A stretch of 64,000 nt of DNA, from contig CBDCVV010000021.1 of NCBI GenBank assembly GCA_965223235.1, positions 62,001-126,000 on the forward strand, written 5' to 3'. Below the pieces are notes generated by a model that worked only from the letters and a program-made list of their open reading frames with translations, was not told the DNA's origin and did no database searches. Of this stretch, positions 1-7,870 are shown piece after piece (position 1 is the stretch's first letter; each line of letters begins with the position of its first letter). Position numbers and translations under genes: made by a program. The stretch is from UBA2589 sp965223235. Lineage in GTDB: Bacteria; Gemmatimonadota; Gemmatimonadetes; Longimicrobiales; Gaopeijiaceae.

Positions 1-791
1 ACGGCGATCTTCAACACCGTGAACACCCCTGCCTTCACGACCGCGACGGCGTGCAGCAGCGCGGACACCGGCGTCGGCGCTACCATGGCAGCCGGAAGCC
101 ACCTATGGAACGGCATGAGGGCGGCCTTCCCCACCCCGTAGACGTACAGGACGAGGACGGTCCCGAGAACCGTGGAGCCCGCCGTGCCCGCCAGGATTCC
201 CCCGTCGACAAAGTCGAGCCGTCCCGCCAAGACCCACGTCCAGATGATGGCGACGAGCTGGAGGCCGATCGAGGTCGTGAGGAGGATCCCCAAGTAGATC
301 CGGCCCGACTTCTTCGCCTCTTCGCTCTGGTGATGCGTGACGAGCGGCACGGTACAGAAGGTCAGGAACTCGTAGAAGACGAAGAGGGTGAAGAGATTCG
401 CGCTGAACGCCACCCCGAGTGCACCTGCGATCGCGATGGCGAAGAAGAAGAAGAATCGAGTCTGATTCTCTTCGTGGTGCCCCCGCATGTACCCGATGGC
501 GTACAGGGAAGTGATCGGCCAGAGGAAGGAGGCGACGAGCGCGAACACCATCCCCAGCGGCTCGACCTCGAAGGCGATCCAGACGTCAGGCAGTACTTCG
601 AAGACGTCCCAACGCGGGCGCTCTCCACCGGTTACCAGTCCATAGAGGCGGAAGACTTGGGTGAATGTGATCGCGCCCACTACGAGCGTAGCGGTCTCGC
701 GTGCGTTCGGATTCTTGCCAAGGAGGAGGACGAGAACGGCCGCCACCACCGGGAGAAGCAGAATCACGCCTATGAGCATCTCGGGGCTCAT
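1..791 (-). CDS. Mrp/Mnh-type proton antiporter subunit D-like, 3' partial
   Basis: Membrane subunit of a multisubunit monovalent cation:proton antiporter, of the NuoL/NuoM/MrpD family. I translated about 263 residues by hand; the frame is open to the window edge, so the C-terminus lies outside. Several hydrophobic helices are visible. The TM5-type segment carries FVFYEFLTF with the family's conserved Glu. The TM7-8 region reads GKAALMPFHRWLPAAM, then PTPVSALLHAVAVVKAG, the family signature with its proton-path lysines. The ATG overlaps the stop of the upstream D-type subunit by 1 nt (TGATG), so the two are co-transcribed. It is a second D-type subunit in the same operon. Whether it replaces the N-terminal half of MrpA or is an extra D' subunit cannot be told from this fragment. 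Confidence 0.9.
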   Translation of the reverse strand, partial: MSPEMLIGVILLLPVVAAVLVLLLGKNPNARETATLVVGAITFTQVFRLYGLVTGGERPRWDVFEVLPDVWIAFEVEPLGMVFALVASFLWPITSLYAIGYMRGHHEENQTRFFFFFAIAIAGALGVAFSANLFTLFVFYEFLTFCTVPLVTHHQSEEAKKSGRIYLGILLTTSIGLQLVAIIWTWVLAGRLDFVDGGILAGTAGSTVLGTVLVLYVYGVGKAALMPFHRWLPAAMVAPTPVSALLHAVAVVKAGVFTVLKIA

Positions 792-2275
792 CACATCACC
801 CCCAGCAGCGTTTCAGCCGCGCGCGTCGCGATTTCGGCGGTGCGTCCTGCATCGATGCCGAACCAGAAACTCGCCACCACCAGAATCCACGTTGGAACCA
901 ACAGACTCAATGGCGCCTCCCGAATCTGGTGGTCCTCTTCGGGGGGCTTGAAGTAAGCCACCTCGACGACCTTCCAGATGTAGATGAGCGCCATGAGGGA
1001 ACCCACCATCACGACCGCCGCGACGCCCCACCGGCCTTGTGCCAGCGCCGCTTGGACTAGATACCACTTGCTGACGAAGCCCACGGTGAGCGGGACCCCG
1101 ATCAAGCTGAGGCCACCGCCGACGAAGGCAGCCATCGTCCACGGCATCGTCTTACCGAGTCCCGCCATCTTATCCAGCCGTACCGACCCTACTCGATACA
1201 TCACGCAACCGAGCGCCATGAAGAGCGCCCCCTTCATCAATGCGTGATTAAAGAGGTGCAGGATCCCTGCGGTCAGGCCGAGCACGCTCCCGAAGCTGAT
1301 GCCGAGCACCATGTACCCGATCTGCGCGACGGACGAGAAGGCCAGCAGGCGCTTCACGTTCGCCTGGTAGATCGCGACCAACGACATCGCCAGGATGGCG
1401 ATGAGTGCGAGCGGCATCAGCACCATGTTGAGGCGCATCTGCCCGAAGGAGAAGTCGGCGCCGAAGATCGTGAAGAAGAAGCGGAGGAGGAGGTAGACGG
1501 AAACCTTCGTCGAGGTCGACGCCATGAAGGCCGTCACGGCGGACGGCGCGTAGGTGTACGCGTTGGGTAGCCAGAGGTGCAGTGGGAAGAGTGCGAGCTT
1601 GAGGGTGATTCCCACCGTGAGGAAGGTGAAGGCGACCGCTATCGTTCGCGTCCCCTCCCCTGAGGCTAGGACCTGCGGAATCAACTCGGCGAGGTCTCGC
1701 ATGCCGAGCGTACCGGTCACCACGTACAGGAGTCCGATCCCGATCACGATGAAGGTCGCGCCCACACTACCCATGATCAGGTATTGGAAGGCGGCCGTCA
1801 GCGCCCGCCGGTCCTGACCCAGCGCAATCATCGAGTACGCGGAGAGAGACGAAATCTCCAGGAACACGAAGACGTTGAAGACGTCGCCGGTGATCGAGAT
1901 GCCGAGGAGCCCTGTCAGGGACAGGATGAACGCCGTGTAGAAGAGCGCCCGACGATCCTCCGAGATCTCGTCCGCGATGCTCGCTCGCGCGTACGGGATC
2001 GACACCGCTCCGATCGCGGCTACGATCATGGCCACGAAGGCACTCGCGAGGTCGATTCGGTACTCGATCCCGATGGGTCCGGCAAAGCCCCCGATCGAGT
2101 AGAGAATCACGCCGCCGTCCCACACGCGTTGCAGCAGGGTGAGCGAGGCGCCGAACGCCCACCAACACGCCGCAACCGCGAGCCCCCACGCCACGTTCGC
2201 TCGCCCAATAAGCGCCGCGATCGGCGCCAGAACGAGTGGCACGACAATCAGGAGAGCCGGGAGATTCTCGCTCAC
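791..2275 (-). CDS. mnhD: Na+/H+ antiporter subunit D (MnhD/MrpD)
   Basis: Proton-translocating core subunit of an Mrp/Mnh-type cation:proton antiporter in the inner membrane, 494 residues, the usual length. It is almost wholly hydrophobic with about 14 predicted helices. FVFLEISSLSAY carries the conserved TM5 glutamate, and GITLKLALFPLHLWLPNAY followed by a lysine in STSTKVSVYLLLRF matches the TM7-8 proton-channel signature. The ATG overlaps the mnhC stop by 4 nt (ATGA), and the stop overlaps the next D-type gene by 1 nt, so translation is probably coupled. NuoM/N of complex I share this fold, but the Mrp neighbours on both sides decide the assignment. Confidence 0.93.
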   Translation of the reverse strand: MSENLPALLIVVPLVLAPIAALIGRANVAWGLAVAACWWAFGASLTLLQRVWDGGVILYSIGGFAGPIGIEYRIDLASAFVAMIVAAIGAVSIPYARASIADEISEDRRALFYTAFILSLTGLLGISITGDVFNVFVFLEISSLSAYSMIALGQDRRALTAAFQYLIMGSVGATFIVIGIGLLYVVTGTLGMRDLAELIPQVLASGEGTRTIAVAFTFLTVGITLKLALFPLHLWLPNAYTYAPSAVTAFMASTSTKVSVYLLLRFFFTIFGADFSFGQMRLNMVLMPLALIAILAMSLVAIYQANVKRLLAFSSVAQIGYMVLGISFGSVLGLTAGILHLFNHALMKGALFMALGCVMYRVGSVRLDKMAGLGKTMPWTMAAFVGGGLSLIGVPLTVGFVSKWYLVQAALAQGRWGVAAVVMVGSLMALIYIWKVVEVAYFKPPEEDHQIREAPLSLLVPTWILVVASFWFGIDAGRTAEIATRAAETLLGVM

Positions 2276-2706
2276 GAGACGACATCCATTCGAGTGATCT
2301 CGTCTTCTTCTACCGTCCCGTAGGCTTCGTAAATTCGCACGACCAAGGAGAGTCCGAGCGCGAGCGTAGCGACACCGACCACGATCGCGGTGAGCATGAG
2401 TACGTGTGGGATCGGGTTGGAGTACCCGATGAATCCGGCGGCCTCGAGTGCAGAGTGCCCGGCCTCAGCGACCGCGTGAGTCGCATCGGCGGCGGCGTCT
2501 GGCTCACCGTGGTCCTGGATCAGAATCGGGGCGGTTCCTCCCGCCACCTTCCCGAAGGAGACGTACATCATGATGACCGACGTCTGAAAAATGTTCAGCC
2601 CGATCAGCTTCTTCACGAGGTTGTCACGGGAGATCAGCGTGTAGAAGCCGATCATCATTAGGACGATGACCGCCCAATAGTTGAAAAGCCCGACGGCCTC
2701 GATCAT
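2272..2706 (-). CDS. mnhC: Na+/H+ antiporter subunit C (MnhC, NuoK-like)
   Basis: Small NuoK-related membrane subunit of the Mrp antiporter, 144 residues from the ATG at 2706. Three hydrophobic segments are visible: after the start, around FQTSVIMMYVSFG, and near HVLMLTAIVVGVATLALGL. The motif NPIPHVLMLTAIVVG matches the conserved third helix of MrpC. An Ala/Asp/His-rich loop of about 40 residues between helices 2 and 3 is longer than the usual loop. The chosen start overlaps the mnhB stop by 4 nt (ATGA); the open frame extends further upstream, but that part is low-complexity arginine-rich sequence antisense-like in character, inside mnhB. Confidence 0.92.
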   Translation of the reverse strand: MIEAVGLFNYWAVIVLMMIGFYTLISRDNLVKKLIGLNIFQTSVIMMYVSFGKVAGGTAPILIQDHGEPDAAADATHAVAEAGHSALEAAGFIGYSNPIPHVLMLTAIVVGVATLALGLSLVVRIYEAYGTVEEDEITRMDVVS

Positions 2707-3128
2707 GGATCGACCCTCCGCCGGCCTGCAAAGGCGTAGAAAAGGGCAACCATCACGCCGAAGACGGTCACCAGCACACCGAACTCGATGGCCAGAATTC
2801 CGTAGTGCTGCCCGTACTGGGGATCGTACGCGAGCACCGAGTAGTTCAAGAACTCGCCACCCCGGAACATCGCGAGGTACCCGACGCCAACGTAGATGAG
2901 CACCCCCGCTGCGCCGCACACATAGACCGCCTTGGGGGGCAGCACCTTGACCGCCCTACCCAAACCGAAGACGAGGGCGTACAAGACGAAGGCAGCGGCG
3001 AAGATCACGCCCGCTTGGAAACCACCACCCGGGCCAAAGTCCCCGTGGAACTGGACGTAGAGGGCGAAGAGAAGGATGTACGGCGTGAGAATCTTGGCGC
3101 CGACCCGAAGGATCACACGATCATCCAT
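2703..3128 (-). CDS. mnhB: Na+/H+ antiporter subunit B (MnhB)
   Basis: MnhB-family membrane subunit of the Mrp antiporter, 141 residues from the ATG at 3128. Hydrophobic helices are interrupted by the family motif HGDFGPGGGFQAGVIFAAA, the strongly conserved GGGFQ(A/G)G signature of MrpB/MbhF. The start lies 8 nt inside the end of the upstream MbhD/E-like gene, in keeping with the coupled arrangement of the whole operon. The subunit is thought to help form the cation path at the MrpA-MrpB side of the complex; that role comes from the family, not from anything specific here. Confidence 0.93.
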   Translation of the reverse strand: MDDRVILRVGAKILTPYILLFALYVQFHGDFGPGGGFQAGVIFAAAFVLYALVFGLGRAVKVLPPKAVYVCGAAGVLIYVGVGYLAMFRGGEFLNYSVLAYDPQYGQHYGILAIEFGVLVTVFGVMVALFYAFAGRRRVDP

Positions 3129-3786
3129 CAGCGGCCTCCCCGTCCGGTCCCGCTCCTCCGGAGCTCCTCTCTCGTGCCAGCTTCTCGGCCAACTCCTCGC
3201 GAGTCGTCCCCGACGGAACCGTGATCCAACGGCCGTCGTGGTGGACGCGCTTGGGTAGCGGCCCGCGCGCCAAGAGGAGGAGCACCCCGACCATCGCAGT
3301 GAAGACCACCGCCGTCTCACCCATCGTGTCGTACCCGCGGTACGAACCGAGCACCGACGTGACCACATTCGGGATGTGCTCGTTGATCTCGTGTCCGGAT
3401 TCCTCGATGTAGTGGGCCCCTACGTGCAGATGGGCCGGATTATCCGGAGCTCCGAAAGGAGGGATGTCCGACGTCCCATACACGAGCACGCCACCGGTAA
3501 CCAGCACCACAAACAGGGGCAAAATCGGCTTATGCGACGGCTCCCTCTCTTTGTGCCCAACCAGAGCCAAGGTGCCAAGCAAGAGGACGGTCGAGATCCC
3601 TGCCCCGACCGCTGCCTCTGTGAACGCCACGTCCACCGCATCCATCACGACAAATAGGCCGGCTGAGACCAAGCTGTAGATCCCAGTCAGCATCACGGCT
3701 GCAAAGAGGTTTCGCGATCGGATGACGGCCACACCGGTGACCGCGAGAAGGAGCAGGAGCACCACATCGACGACGAGCCAACTCAT
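3121..3786 (-). CDS. MbhD/MbhE-like subunit (C-terminal part of MrpA as a separate gene)
   Basis: Membrane subunit corresponding to the C-terminal region of MrpA, here a stand-alone 221-residue protein. Residues about 1-75 form an MbhD/DUF4040-like three-helix unit (SRNLFAAVMLTGIYSLVSAG, then DVAFTEAAVGAGIS, the typical 'EAavGag' motif). Residues about 90-190 form an MbhE-like unit with ESGHEINEHIPNVVTSVLGS and YRGYDTMGETAVVFTA, the family's NVVTxVLxxyRgfDTLGEt pattern. The chosen start MSWLVVDVV overlaps mnhG by 4 nt (ATGA). A short charged C-terminal tail follows. In standard Mrp systems this region is fused to the NuoL-like N-terminus of MrpA; separation from it is the rule in membrane-bound hydrogenase (Mbh) operons. 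Confidence 0.88.
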   Translation of the reverse strand: MSWLVVDVVLLLLLAVTGVAVIRSRNLFAAVMLTGIYSLVSAGLFVVMDAVDVAFTEAAVGAGISTVLLLGTLALVGHKEREPSHKPILPLFVVLVTGGVLVYGTSDIPPFGAPDNPAHLHVGAHYIEESGHEINEHIPNVVTSVLGSYRGYDTMGETAVVFTAMVGVLLLLARGPLPKRVHHDGRWITVPSGTTREELAEKLARERSSGGAGPDGEAADG

Positions 3787-4130
3787 CGGGTATCCCCTTC
3801 GTCCGCACTCCAGGGTTTCACACCTCCCGCGAGTCCTGCCCGTGCCAAGGCGTGGGTCGCAATCGGGCTCGTATACAGGAGGAAGAGATAGATCAGGACG
3901 AGTCGGACGAGGACCGTCCACCACGTCGAGTGACCGTGCATCATCCCGATCACGGTCTGTAGACCCATGCCCAAGATGAGAAGGCCGGCTCCCATCGTGT
4001 CGGTCATACCGGCCGCGTGGAGGCGGGTATACACGTCGGGGAGGCGTAGGAGCCCGACGGTGCCGACGATCATGAAGAAGAGGCCGCCGAGTATGCTCAC
4101 CCAGCTCGCGATCTCGAGTACGGCCTCCAT
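3783..4130 (-). CDS. mnhG: Na+/H+ antiporter subunit G (MnhG)
   Basis: MnhG-family small membrane subunit, 115 residues. After a first helix it carries GTVGLLRLPDVYTRLHAAGMTDT, of which the central GLLRLPDVYTRLHAA is the diagnostic MrpG signature, followed by two further helices. The ATG overlaps the mnhF stop by 1 nt, and the stop overlaps the MbhD/E gene by 4 nt. Essential for assembly or activity of Mrp complexes in studied bacteria. Nothing in the sequence departs from the family. Confidence 0.94.
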   Translation of the reverse strand: MEAVLEIASWVSILGGLFFMIVGTVGLLRLPDVYTRLHAAGMTDTMGAGLLILGMGLQTVIGMMHGHSTWWTVLVRLVLIYLFLLYTSPIATHALARAGLAGGVKPWSADEGDTR

Positions 4131-4417
4131 TACTCGGGCTCCCTTTCGAGGCGGCGAGTCAGTCCGAGGTCACCGAACTCGAAGAACTTCAGGACGGCGA
4201 TCGTCCCGATGAAGTTGATGAGCGCGTAGACGAGCGCGAGATCCAAGAACTCGGGCCGCTCCGTCAAAAAACCCAGCACGGCAATGAGCAGGACCGTCTT
4301 CGTGCCGAAGGTGTTCACCGCCATGACCCGGTCGTATACGGTTGGGCCTTTGAGTGCCCGGACCAGGGCGAGTGTCATCGAGACGAGGATGCCCGCAGCC
4401 GCTGCACCGAACATCAT
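4130..4417 (-). CDS. mnhF: Na+/H+ antiporter subunit F (MnhF)
   Basis: MnhF-family small membrane subunit, about 95 residues, three helices. The stretch ALVRALKGPTVYDRVMAVN followed by FGTK matches the conserved MrpF signature (RxxxGPtxxDRvvAlN). Two adjacent ATG codons are possible: 4417, which overlaps the mnhE stop by 4 nt, or 4414. The longer open frame to 4453 starts inside mnhE with an arginine-rich stretch and is unlikely to be the real start. Confidence 0.92.
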   Translation of the reverse strand: MMFGAAAAGILVSMTLALVRALKGPTVYDRVMAVNTFGTKTVLLIAVLGFLTERPEFLDLALVYALINFIGTIAVLKFFEFGDLGLTRRLEREPE

Positions 4418-4908
4418 GCGGCGCCTCCCATTCTCGGCGAGCCCTCCACCCACGAGCAGCGCACATCCATCGCACTCTCTTCATCGGTCTCGAGGTCAGC
4501 CGCACTGAGGGCGTGGATCTGGAAATCCTGGCCTTCTACCCCCGTGGTGATCGTGCCGGGCGTGAGCGTGATCGAGTTGGCGTAGAGAGCTCGGCCAAGG
4601 TCGGTCTGTTGGCTTCCGTGGAAGACGACCATCCGCGGCGAGATCGGCAACTTCGGATCAAGGATGACTTTCGCCACCGCGATGTTCGCCACGAAAATCT
4701 CTTTCAACAGCCACGGGAGATACGCCAACATCCGCGGCATGACTTGGAACGGAACGCCTTCCTCGTCGATGACACCCATGCGAGCGCAGAGGTACACGAC
4801 GAGTACACACGATGCGACACCGAACGTCAGGATTAGCGGCGTATAGTGCCCGGATAGGGAGAGCCAGAACGCGAACAGGAACGCACCTAGTCCGACAGCT
4901 CGGGCCAC
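4414..4908 (-). CDS. mnhE: Na+/H+ antiporter subunit E (MnhE)
   Basis: MnhE-family subunit, 164 residues from a GTG at 4908. I chose this start because AGGAGA lies just upstream and because the extra N-terminal extension offered by the longer frame is hydrophilic and overlaps lptE. Two hydrophobic helices (GLGAFLFAFWLSLSG and LILTFGVASCVLVVYLCARM) precede the family region with LPWLLKEIFVANIAVAKVIL and ALYANSITLTPGTITTGVEG, where NSITLTPGT is the diagnostic MrpE motif. This is the first antiporter gene of the operon, 70 nt downstream of lptE. Confidence 0.93.
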   Translation of the reverse strand: MARAVGLGAFLFAFWLSLSGHYTPLILTFGVASCVLVVYLCARMGVIDEEGVPFQVMPRMLAYLPWLLKEIFVANIAVAKVILDPKLPISPRMVVFHGSQQTDLGRALYANSITLTPGTITTGVEGQDFQIHALSAADLETDEESAMDVRCSWVEGSPRMGGAA

Positions 4909-4978
4909 TGAATCTCCTATCGAGGGGGTCTGCGCTCGGCCGGTCAGGACACCCTTCCGGCCTGAAGCAGTGGGGATT

Positions 4979-5536
4979 CTACCAGTTGGACTGGGCCCCG
5001 TCCACAATCTCTTGCACGAGCAGTTCGATGGCCCGCATCCGACCGTTTTCCTCGGGGGCGCCCTCCGGGTACTCGCCCAGCGCCGAGACGTTGCTCGACT
5101 CCCACAAGACGACGTTCTCGACGAGGTCGATAATCTCGACACTCACCGAGATGTTCACCTGCCGTTGGAGCACTTGGGCCGCCTGTCCGGGCTGGCCGGC
5201 ACGGTAATTCGGAGCCTGAACGTCGTACCGATTGATCGAGCCGCGCACGATCGCGTCCGCCACGTCGGCACCCGCCTGCCGAATGCCAAGGGCACCGGGG
5301 AGATTTCTCAAGAGCTGATCGAAGAGCTCGCCTGACAGCTCGAAGCGGGTGGTCGTGTTCTCGAACGGTTCGATGGCCACCGTCCGGATGTGCGGGGGAG
5401 GAAAAGAGCCCGCCCGGAACGAGTAGTTACACCCGGTGACCGCCAACAGAGCCAGGCCTGCAAGACCGTACACGAAGGATCGGGCCCGCAGCGATTGCGG
5501 CCCAAGTCGGCTACTGGCTCGACGCTCGTCATTCAT
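4979..5536 (-). CDS. lptE: LPS assembly lipoprotein LptE-like
   Basis: Outer-membrane lipoprotein predicted to plug and stabilise the LptD barrel for LPS insertion; 185 residues. An N-terminal basic stretch and hydrophobic segment end in the lipobox AVTGC, followed by NYSFRAGSFPPPHIRTVAIE, the standard LptE opening (GC-Y-F ... hikTVaI). FENTTTRFELSGELFDQL and later SVSVEIIDL fit the alternating beta/alpha LptE fold. It lies 31 nt downstream of another lipoprotein gene and 70 nt upstream of mnhE on the same strand, so it is probably the second gene of the antiporter transcript. LptD was not seen in the window. Confidence 0.85.
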   Translation of the reverse strand: MNDERRASSRLGPQSLRARSFVYGLAGLALLAVTGCNYSFRAGSFPPPHIRTVAIEPFENTTTRFELSGELFDQLLRNLPGALGIRQAGADVADAIVRGSINRYDVQAPNYRAGQPGQAAQVLQRQVNISVSVEIIDLVENVVLWESSNVSALGEYPEGAPEENGRMRAIELLVQEIVDGAQSNW

Positions 5537-5567
5537 GCCCTGAATCTACTCCGACCGGCGTGATGTA

Positions 5568-6281
5568 CTAGCGGGGATCGAAGATCGACGGATCGAAGGG
5601 CTCCGCCACGCGCGTCGACGTCCGCTCGATCTTGAGCTCTCGGAAGTCGATGAGGTTTCGATACGTCGCCACCAGGGGAAAGCCGCCCTCTTCATCCCGG
5701 TCCACGCGAACCCATTGGACGAGCGTCCCTCCTTCCAGCAGCTCGACGGCGGACAACGACTCGTCGATCAGTTCGAAGTGTAGTTCGTGGTCTACGTCGT
5801 GAGCGTAGCGGAGTCGCCGACCGCCCCCGTCGAGCCGGTCGCCGCCGAGCATGCGGGCGTCTTCGAGAGGTCGAAAAACGCCCAACGTTCCCCACATCAG
5901 GTCTATGGGCGGCAGAATGTCCTCGACTGCCCCGGGAGGGATTCGCAGCTCATCGTCGACGACGGCGACCGCTGCCACCGTCTCGCCGCTTTCGTGGAAG
6001 AGATCCAGGCGGGCCCGATACGGGGGCTCGATGCGAGCGACTCCGTCTCCGCGAGCCCGGGCGCCTTCCTCGTTGAGCTCCCACGAGAACTCGATCCACG
6101 TCGGCTCCGTCAGCCGCGTCGAAGCACGCGCGGCATCGGCCACCGGGCTGGCATCTGGCAACGAGCCTACGACGGCCGGACGCCCCGGTGCGCACGCGAC
6201 CACGGTGAGAGTCGCTGCCCACGAAAGGTGGCTTGCGGCAGCTCGGAGCCGACGTCGGAATCTCACACGGGGTTCATTCAT
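5568..6281 (-). CDS. Lipoprotein, possible LolA/LolB-like fold
   Basis: A 237-residue predicted lipoprotein whose family I do not recognise with certainty. The chosen ATG at 6281 gives an arginine-rich n-region and a hydrophobic stretch ending in TVVAC, a plausible lipobox. The mature part alternates short beta-like strands (WIEFSWELNEEGARARGDG, ARIEPPYRARLDLF, ETVAAVAVVDDELRIPPGA), the pattern of LolA/LolB-like half-barrels, and a late segment, FPLVATYRNLIDFRELKIE, continues it. It precedes lptE by 31 nt, so a role in outer-membrane lipid or lipoprotein handling is a reasonable guess. It is divergent from lpxH with 50 nt between the start codons. Confidence 0.7.
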   Translation of the reverse strand: MNEPRVRFRRRLRAAASHLSWAATLTVVACAPGRPAVVGSLPDASPVADAARASTRLTEPTWIEFSWELNEEGARARGDGVARIEPPYRARLDLFHESGETVAAVAVVDDELRIPPGAVEDILPPIDLMWGTLGVFRPLEDARMLGGDRLDGGGRRLRYAHDVDHELHFELIDESLSAVELLEGGTLVQWVRVDRDEEGGFPLVATYRNLIDFRELKIERTSTRVAEPFDPSIFDPR

Positions 6282-6331
6282 GGGGCCCCGTACCCCTTCC
6301 GGCCTTCGGCGGTTCACCTCTACCTTCGTGC

Positions 6332-7078
6332 GTGAACGACACCCGCCCCGTCTTCGTTGCCTCGGACGTCCATCACGGCGCCGCCCCACCCCACCATCAA
6401 GGGGCGTTCTTGGAGTGGCTCGAGTACGCCGCCGTCGAGGCGTCCGAGATCATCATCAACGGTGATCTCTTCGACTTCTGGTACGAGTACCGGGGCGGAA
6501 TCACGCGAGGTCACGAACCCCTGTTGTCGAAACTCAAAGAGGTCGTCGCCACAGGGGTCCCGCTGACCCTTGTGGGAGGAAACCACGACTGGTGGGGTGG
6601 TCGCTACCTGACCGAAGAGATCGGCGTCGATTTCTTGTGGGAGCCTGTGACGCGATCCATTGCAGGCAGGATGACCTTCCTTGCGCACGGCGATGGTCTC
6701 GGAGCCGGAGATCAGGGCTACCGGGTGATGAAGTCGGTCCTTCGGTCACCGGTTACCACAACCGCCTTCGGGCTTCTCCCGGTCGCTCTCGGTGATCGAA
6801 TTGCGAGCCACGTGTCGAACACGGAAGAGCGTTGGGATCAGTGGGGACCGAGGCAGCAGGAGCGTTCCCGCGCGTTGGAAGCCTTCGCGGAGACGAAGCT
6901 CGTGGACGAAGGGGAACTCGAAGTCGTGCTCCTTGGTCACACACACCTCCCGCTCGTCCGCGAAGTCAAAGGTGGAAAGTGGTACGTCAACTCGGGAGAT
7001 TGGGTGTACCATCAGAGTTACGTCGTTCTCGCGGCTGGCGAGGCTCCGAGAGTACTCGACTGGAGAGAGCGTACATGA
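6332..7078 (+). CDS. lpxH: UDP-2,3-diacylglucosamine diphosphatase (LpxH-like)
   Basis: Calcineurin-type metallophosphoesterase predicted to cleave UDP-2,3-diacylglucosamine to lipid X and UMP in lipid A synthesis; 248 residues. All metal-binding blocks are visible: ASDVHHG near residue 8, NGDLFDFWYEY near 47, GGNHDWW near 83, FLAHGD near 112 and LGHTHLP near 202. The GTG at 6332 is chosen because it starts 8 residues before the first motif; upstream sequence in frame is not conserved-looking and overlaps the divergent lipoprotein gene. A plain phosphoesterase is the alternative, but the LFDFW motif and the LPS context favour LpxH. Its stop overlaps the next gene (ATGA). Confidence 0.85.
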   Translation: MNDTRPVFVASDVHHGAAPPHHQGAFLEWLEYAAVEASEIIINGDLFDFWYEYRGGITRGHEPLLSKLKEVVATGVPLTLVGGNHDWWGGRYLTEEIGVDFLWEPVTRSIAGRMTFLAHGDGLGAGDQGYRVMKSVLRSPVTTTAFGLLPVALGDRIASHVSNTEERWDQWGPRQQERSRALEAFAETKLVDEGELEVVLLGHTHLPLVREVKGGKWYVNSGDWVYHQSYVVLAAGEAPRVLDWRERT

Positions 7079-7716
7079 AGTCCACGGAGCACAGACGGTA
7101 CCGCAGGGGTGCGACCGGCGGGGTCACGTTTGGCGCCATCCTATGCTGTCTCGTCTGCATAATTGCCGCTCCGCGCGCCGCCGCCGCCCAGGAACGCCCG
7201 ACCCCTCCGCGTGTGACCACTCCGGAGCTCCCACCGCCCCTCCCGATTAGCCCCGGCCGCGCCTTTCTGCGCGCACTTCTCATCCCGGGGTGGGGGCACG
7301 CGGCGATCGGCTCGTACACGAGGGGCGGTTTCTATGTAGCCGCGCAGTCTGCAACGATCTTCACGTTGCTACGCACTCGAAGCCGGATCGGAGAAGCGCA
7401 ACGCCGCGTTCGGTTCCGCGAGGAGGTCCTACTCGGGCGCCTCGCGGCCGGTGAGGTCACGGACCCTGACGACATTGCGACCGCCCTCGACGACGACGAG
7501 ACACTCGGCGAGATGAGAGGCCTCTTGGAGGCTCGAAAGGACCAGCAGGAAGACCTCGTCGCGCTCGGGCTCTTTCTGATATTGATCAGCGGCGTTGATG
7601 CGTACGTTTCCGCTCACCTCGCCCGCTTCCCCGAGCCGCTCTCGGTGTCGATGCAGACGGCGCCGACCGAGACGGGGGCGGTGGACCTCTCTCTTCGTTT
7701 CGCGCTTCCCCGTTAA
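7075..7716 (+). CDS. DUF5683-like membrane protein
   Basis: A 213-residue envelope protein of unknown function. The ATG overlaps the lpxH stop by 4 nt. A hydrophobic signal-like segment (residues about 18-38) ends near AAAAQE, and a Pro-rich linker follows. Then comes SPGRAFLRALLIPGWGHAAI, the PGWGh motif typical of DUF5683 proteins, then GSYTRGGFYVAAQSATIF. A charged helical middle section precedes a last hydrophobic helix (LVALGLFLILISGVDAYVSA). The family is common in Bacteroidota and relatives and is assumed to sit in the envelope. Co-translation with lpxH suggests a link to outer-membrane biogenesis, but that is inference. Confidence 0.72.
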   Translation: MKSTEHRRYRRGATGGVTFGAILCCLVCIIAAPRAAAAQERPTPPRVTTPELPPPLPISPGRAFLRALLIPGWGHAAIGSYTRGGFYVAAQSATIFTLLRTRSRIGEAQRRVRFREEVLLGRLAAGEVTDPDDIATALDDDETLGEMRGLLEARKDQQEDLVALGLFLILISGVDAYVSAHLARFPEPLSVSMQTAPTETGAVDLSLRFALPR

Positions 7717-7726
7717 GCGAGCCGCG

Positions 7727-7823
7727 TGGCGGGAACGTGTGGGAATCGAACCCACCTACCCGGGTTTTAGCCGGGCTGCACGGTTTTGAAGACCGCCGGA
7801 GACACCAGTCTCCCTCCGCCCCC
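7727..7823 (-). tRNA. selC: tRNA-Sec (anticodon TCA)
   Basis: Selenocysteine tRNA, 97 nt including an encoded CCA. Read on the minus strand, the D-arm is an unusual 6-bp stem with a 4-nt loop (GGAGAC-TGGT-GTCTCC), a tRNA-Sec hallmark. The anticodon loop is CTTCAAA with TCA, on a 5-bp stem. A long variable arm pairs CCCGG with CCGGG, and the T-arm is GTGGG-TTCGATT-CCCAC. The 8-nt acceptor strand pairs with two G-U wobbles and a mismatch at its innermost pair. The anticodon reads UGA, so the organism should incorporate selenocysteine. selA, selB and selD were not seen in this window, and I found no Sec-containing reading frame here. Confidence 0.92.
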
Positions 7824-7870
7824 TCACTACGCTTCGATCCGGCTCTGCGTACGCTGCCAGCCGGCGGCCC

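Noticed and set aside
51..956. A long plus-strand open frame over the antiporter D-type gene
   Set aside because: Its product is charged and low in structure, while the minus strand encodes a clear NuoL/MrpD family protein with conserved motifs.
7727..7823. A serine tRNA or a UGA-reading tryptophan tRNA
   Set aside because: The TCA anticodon excludes serine, and the long variable arm with a 6-bp D-stem and 4-nt D-loop does not fit tRNA-Trp.
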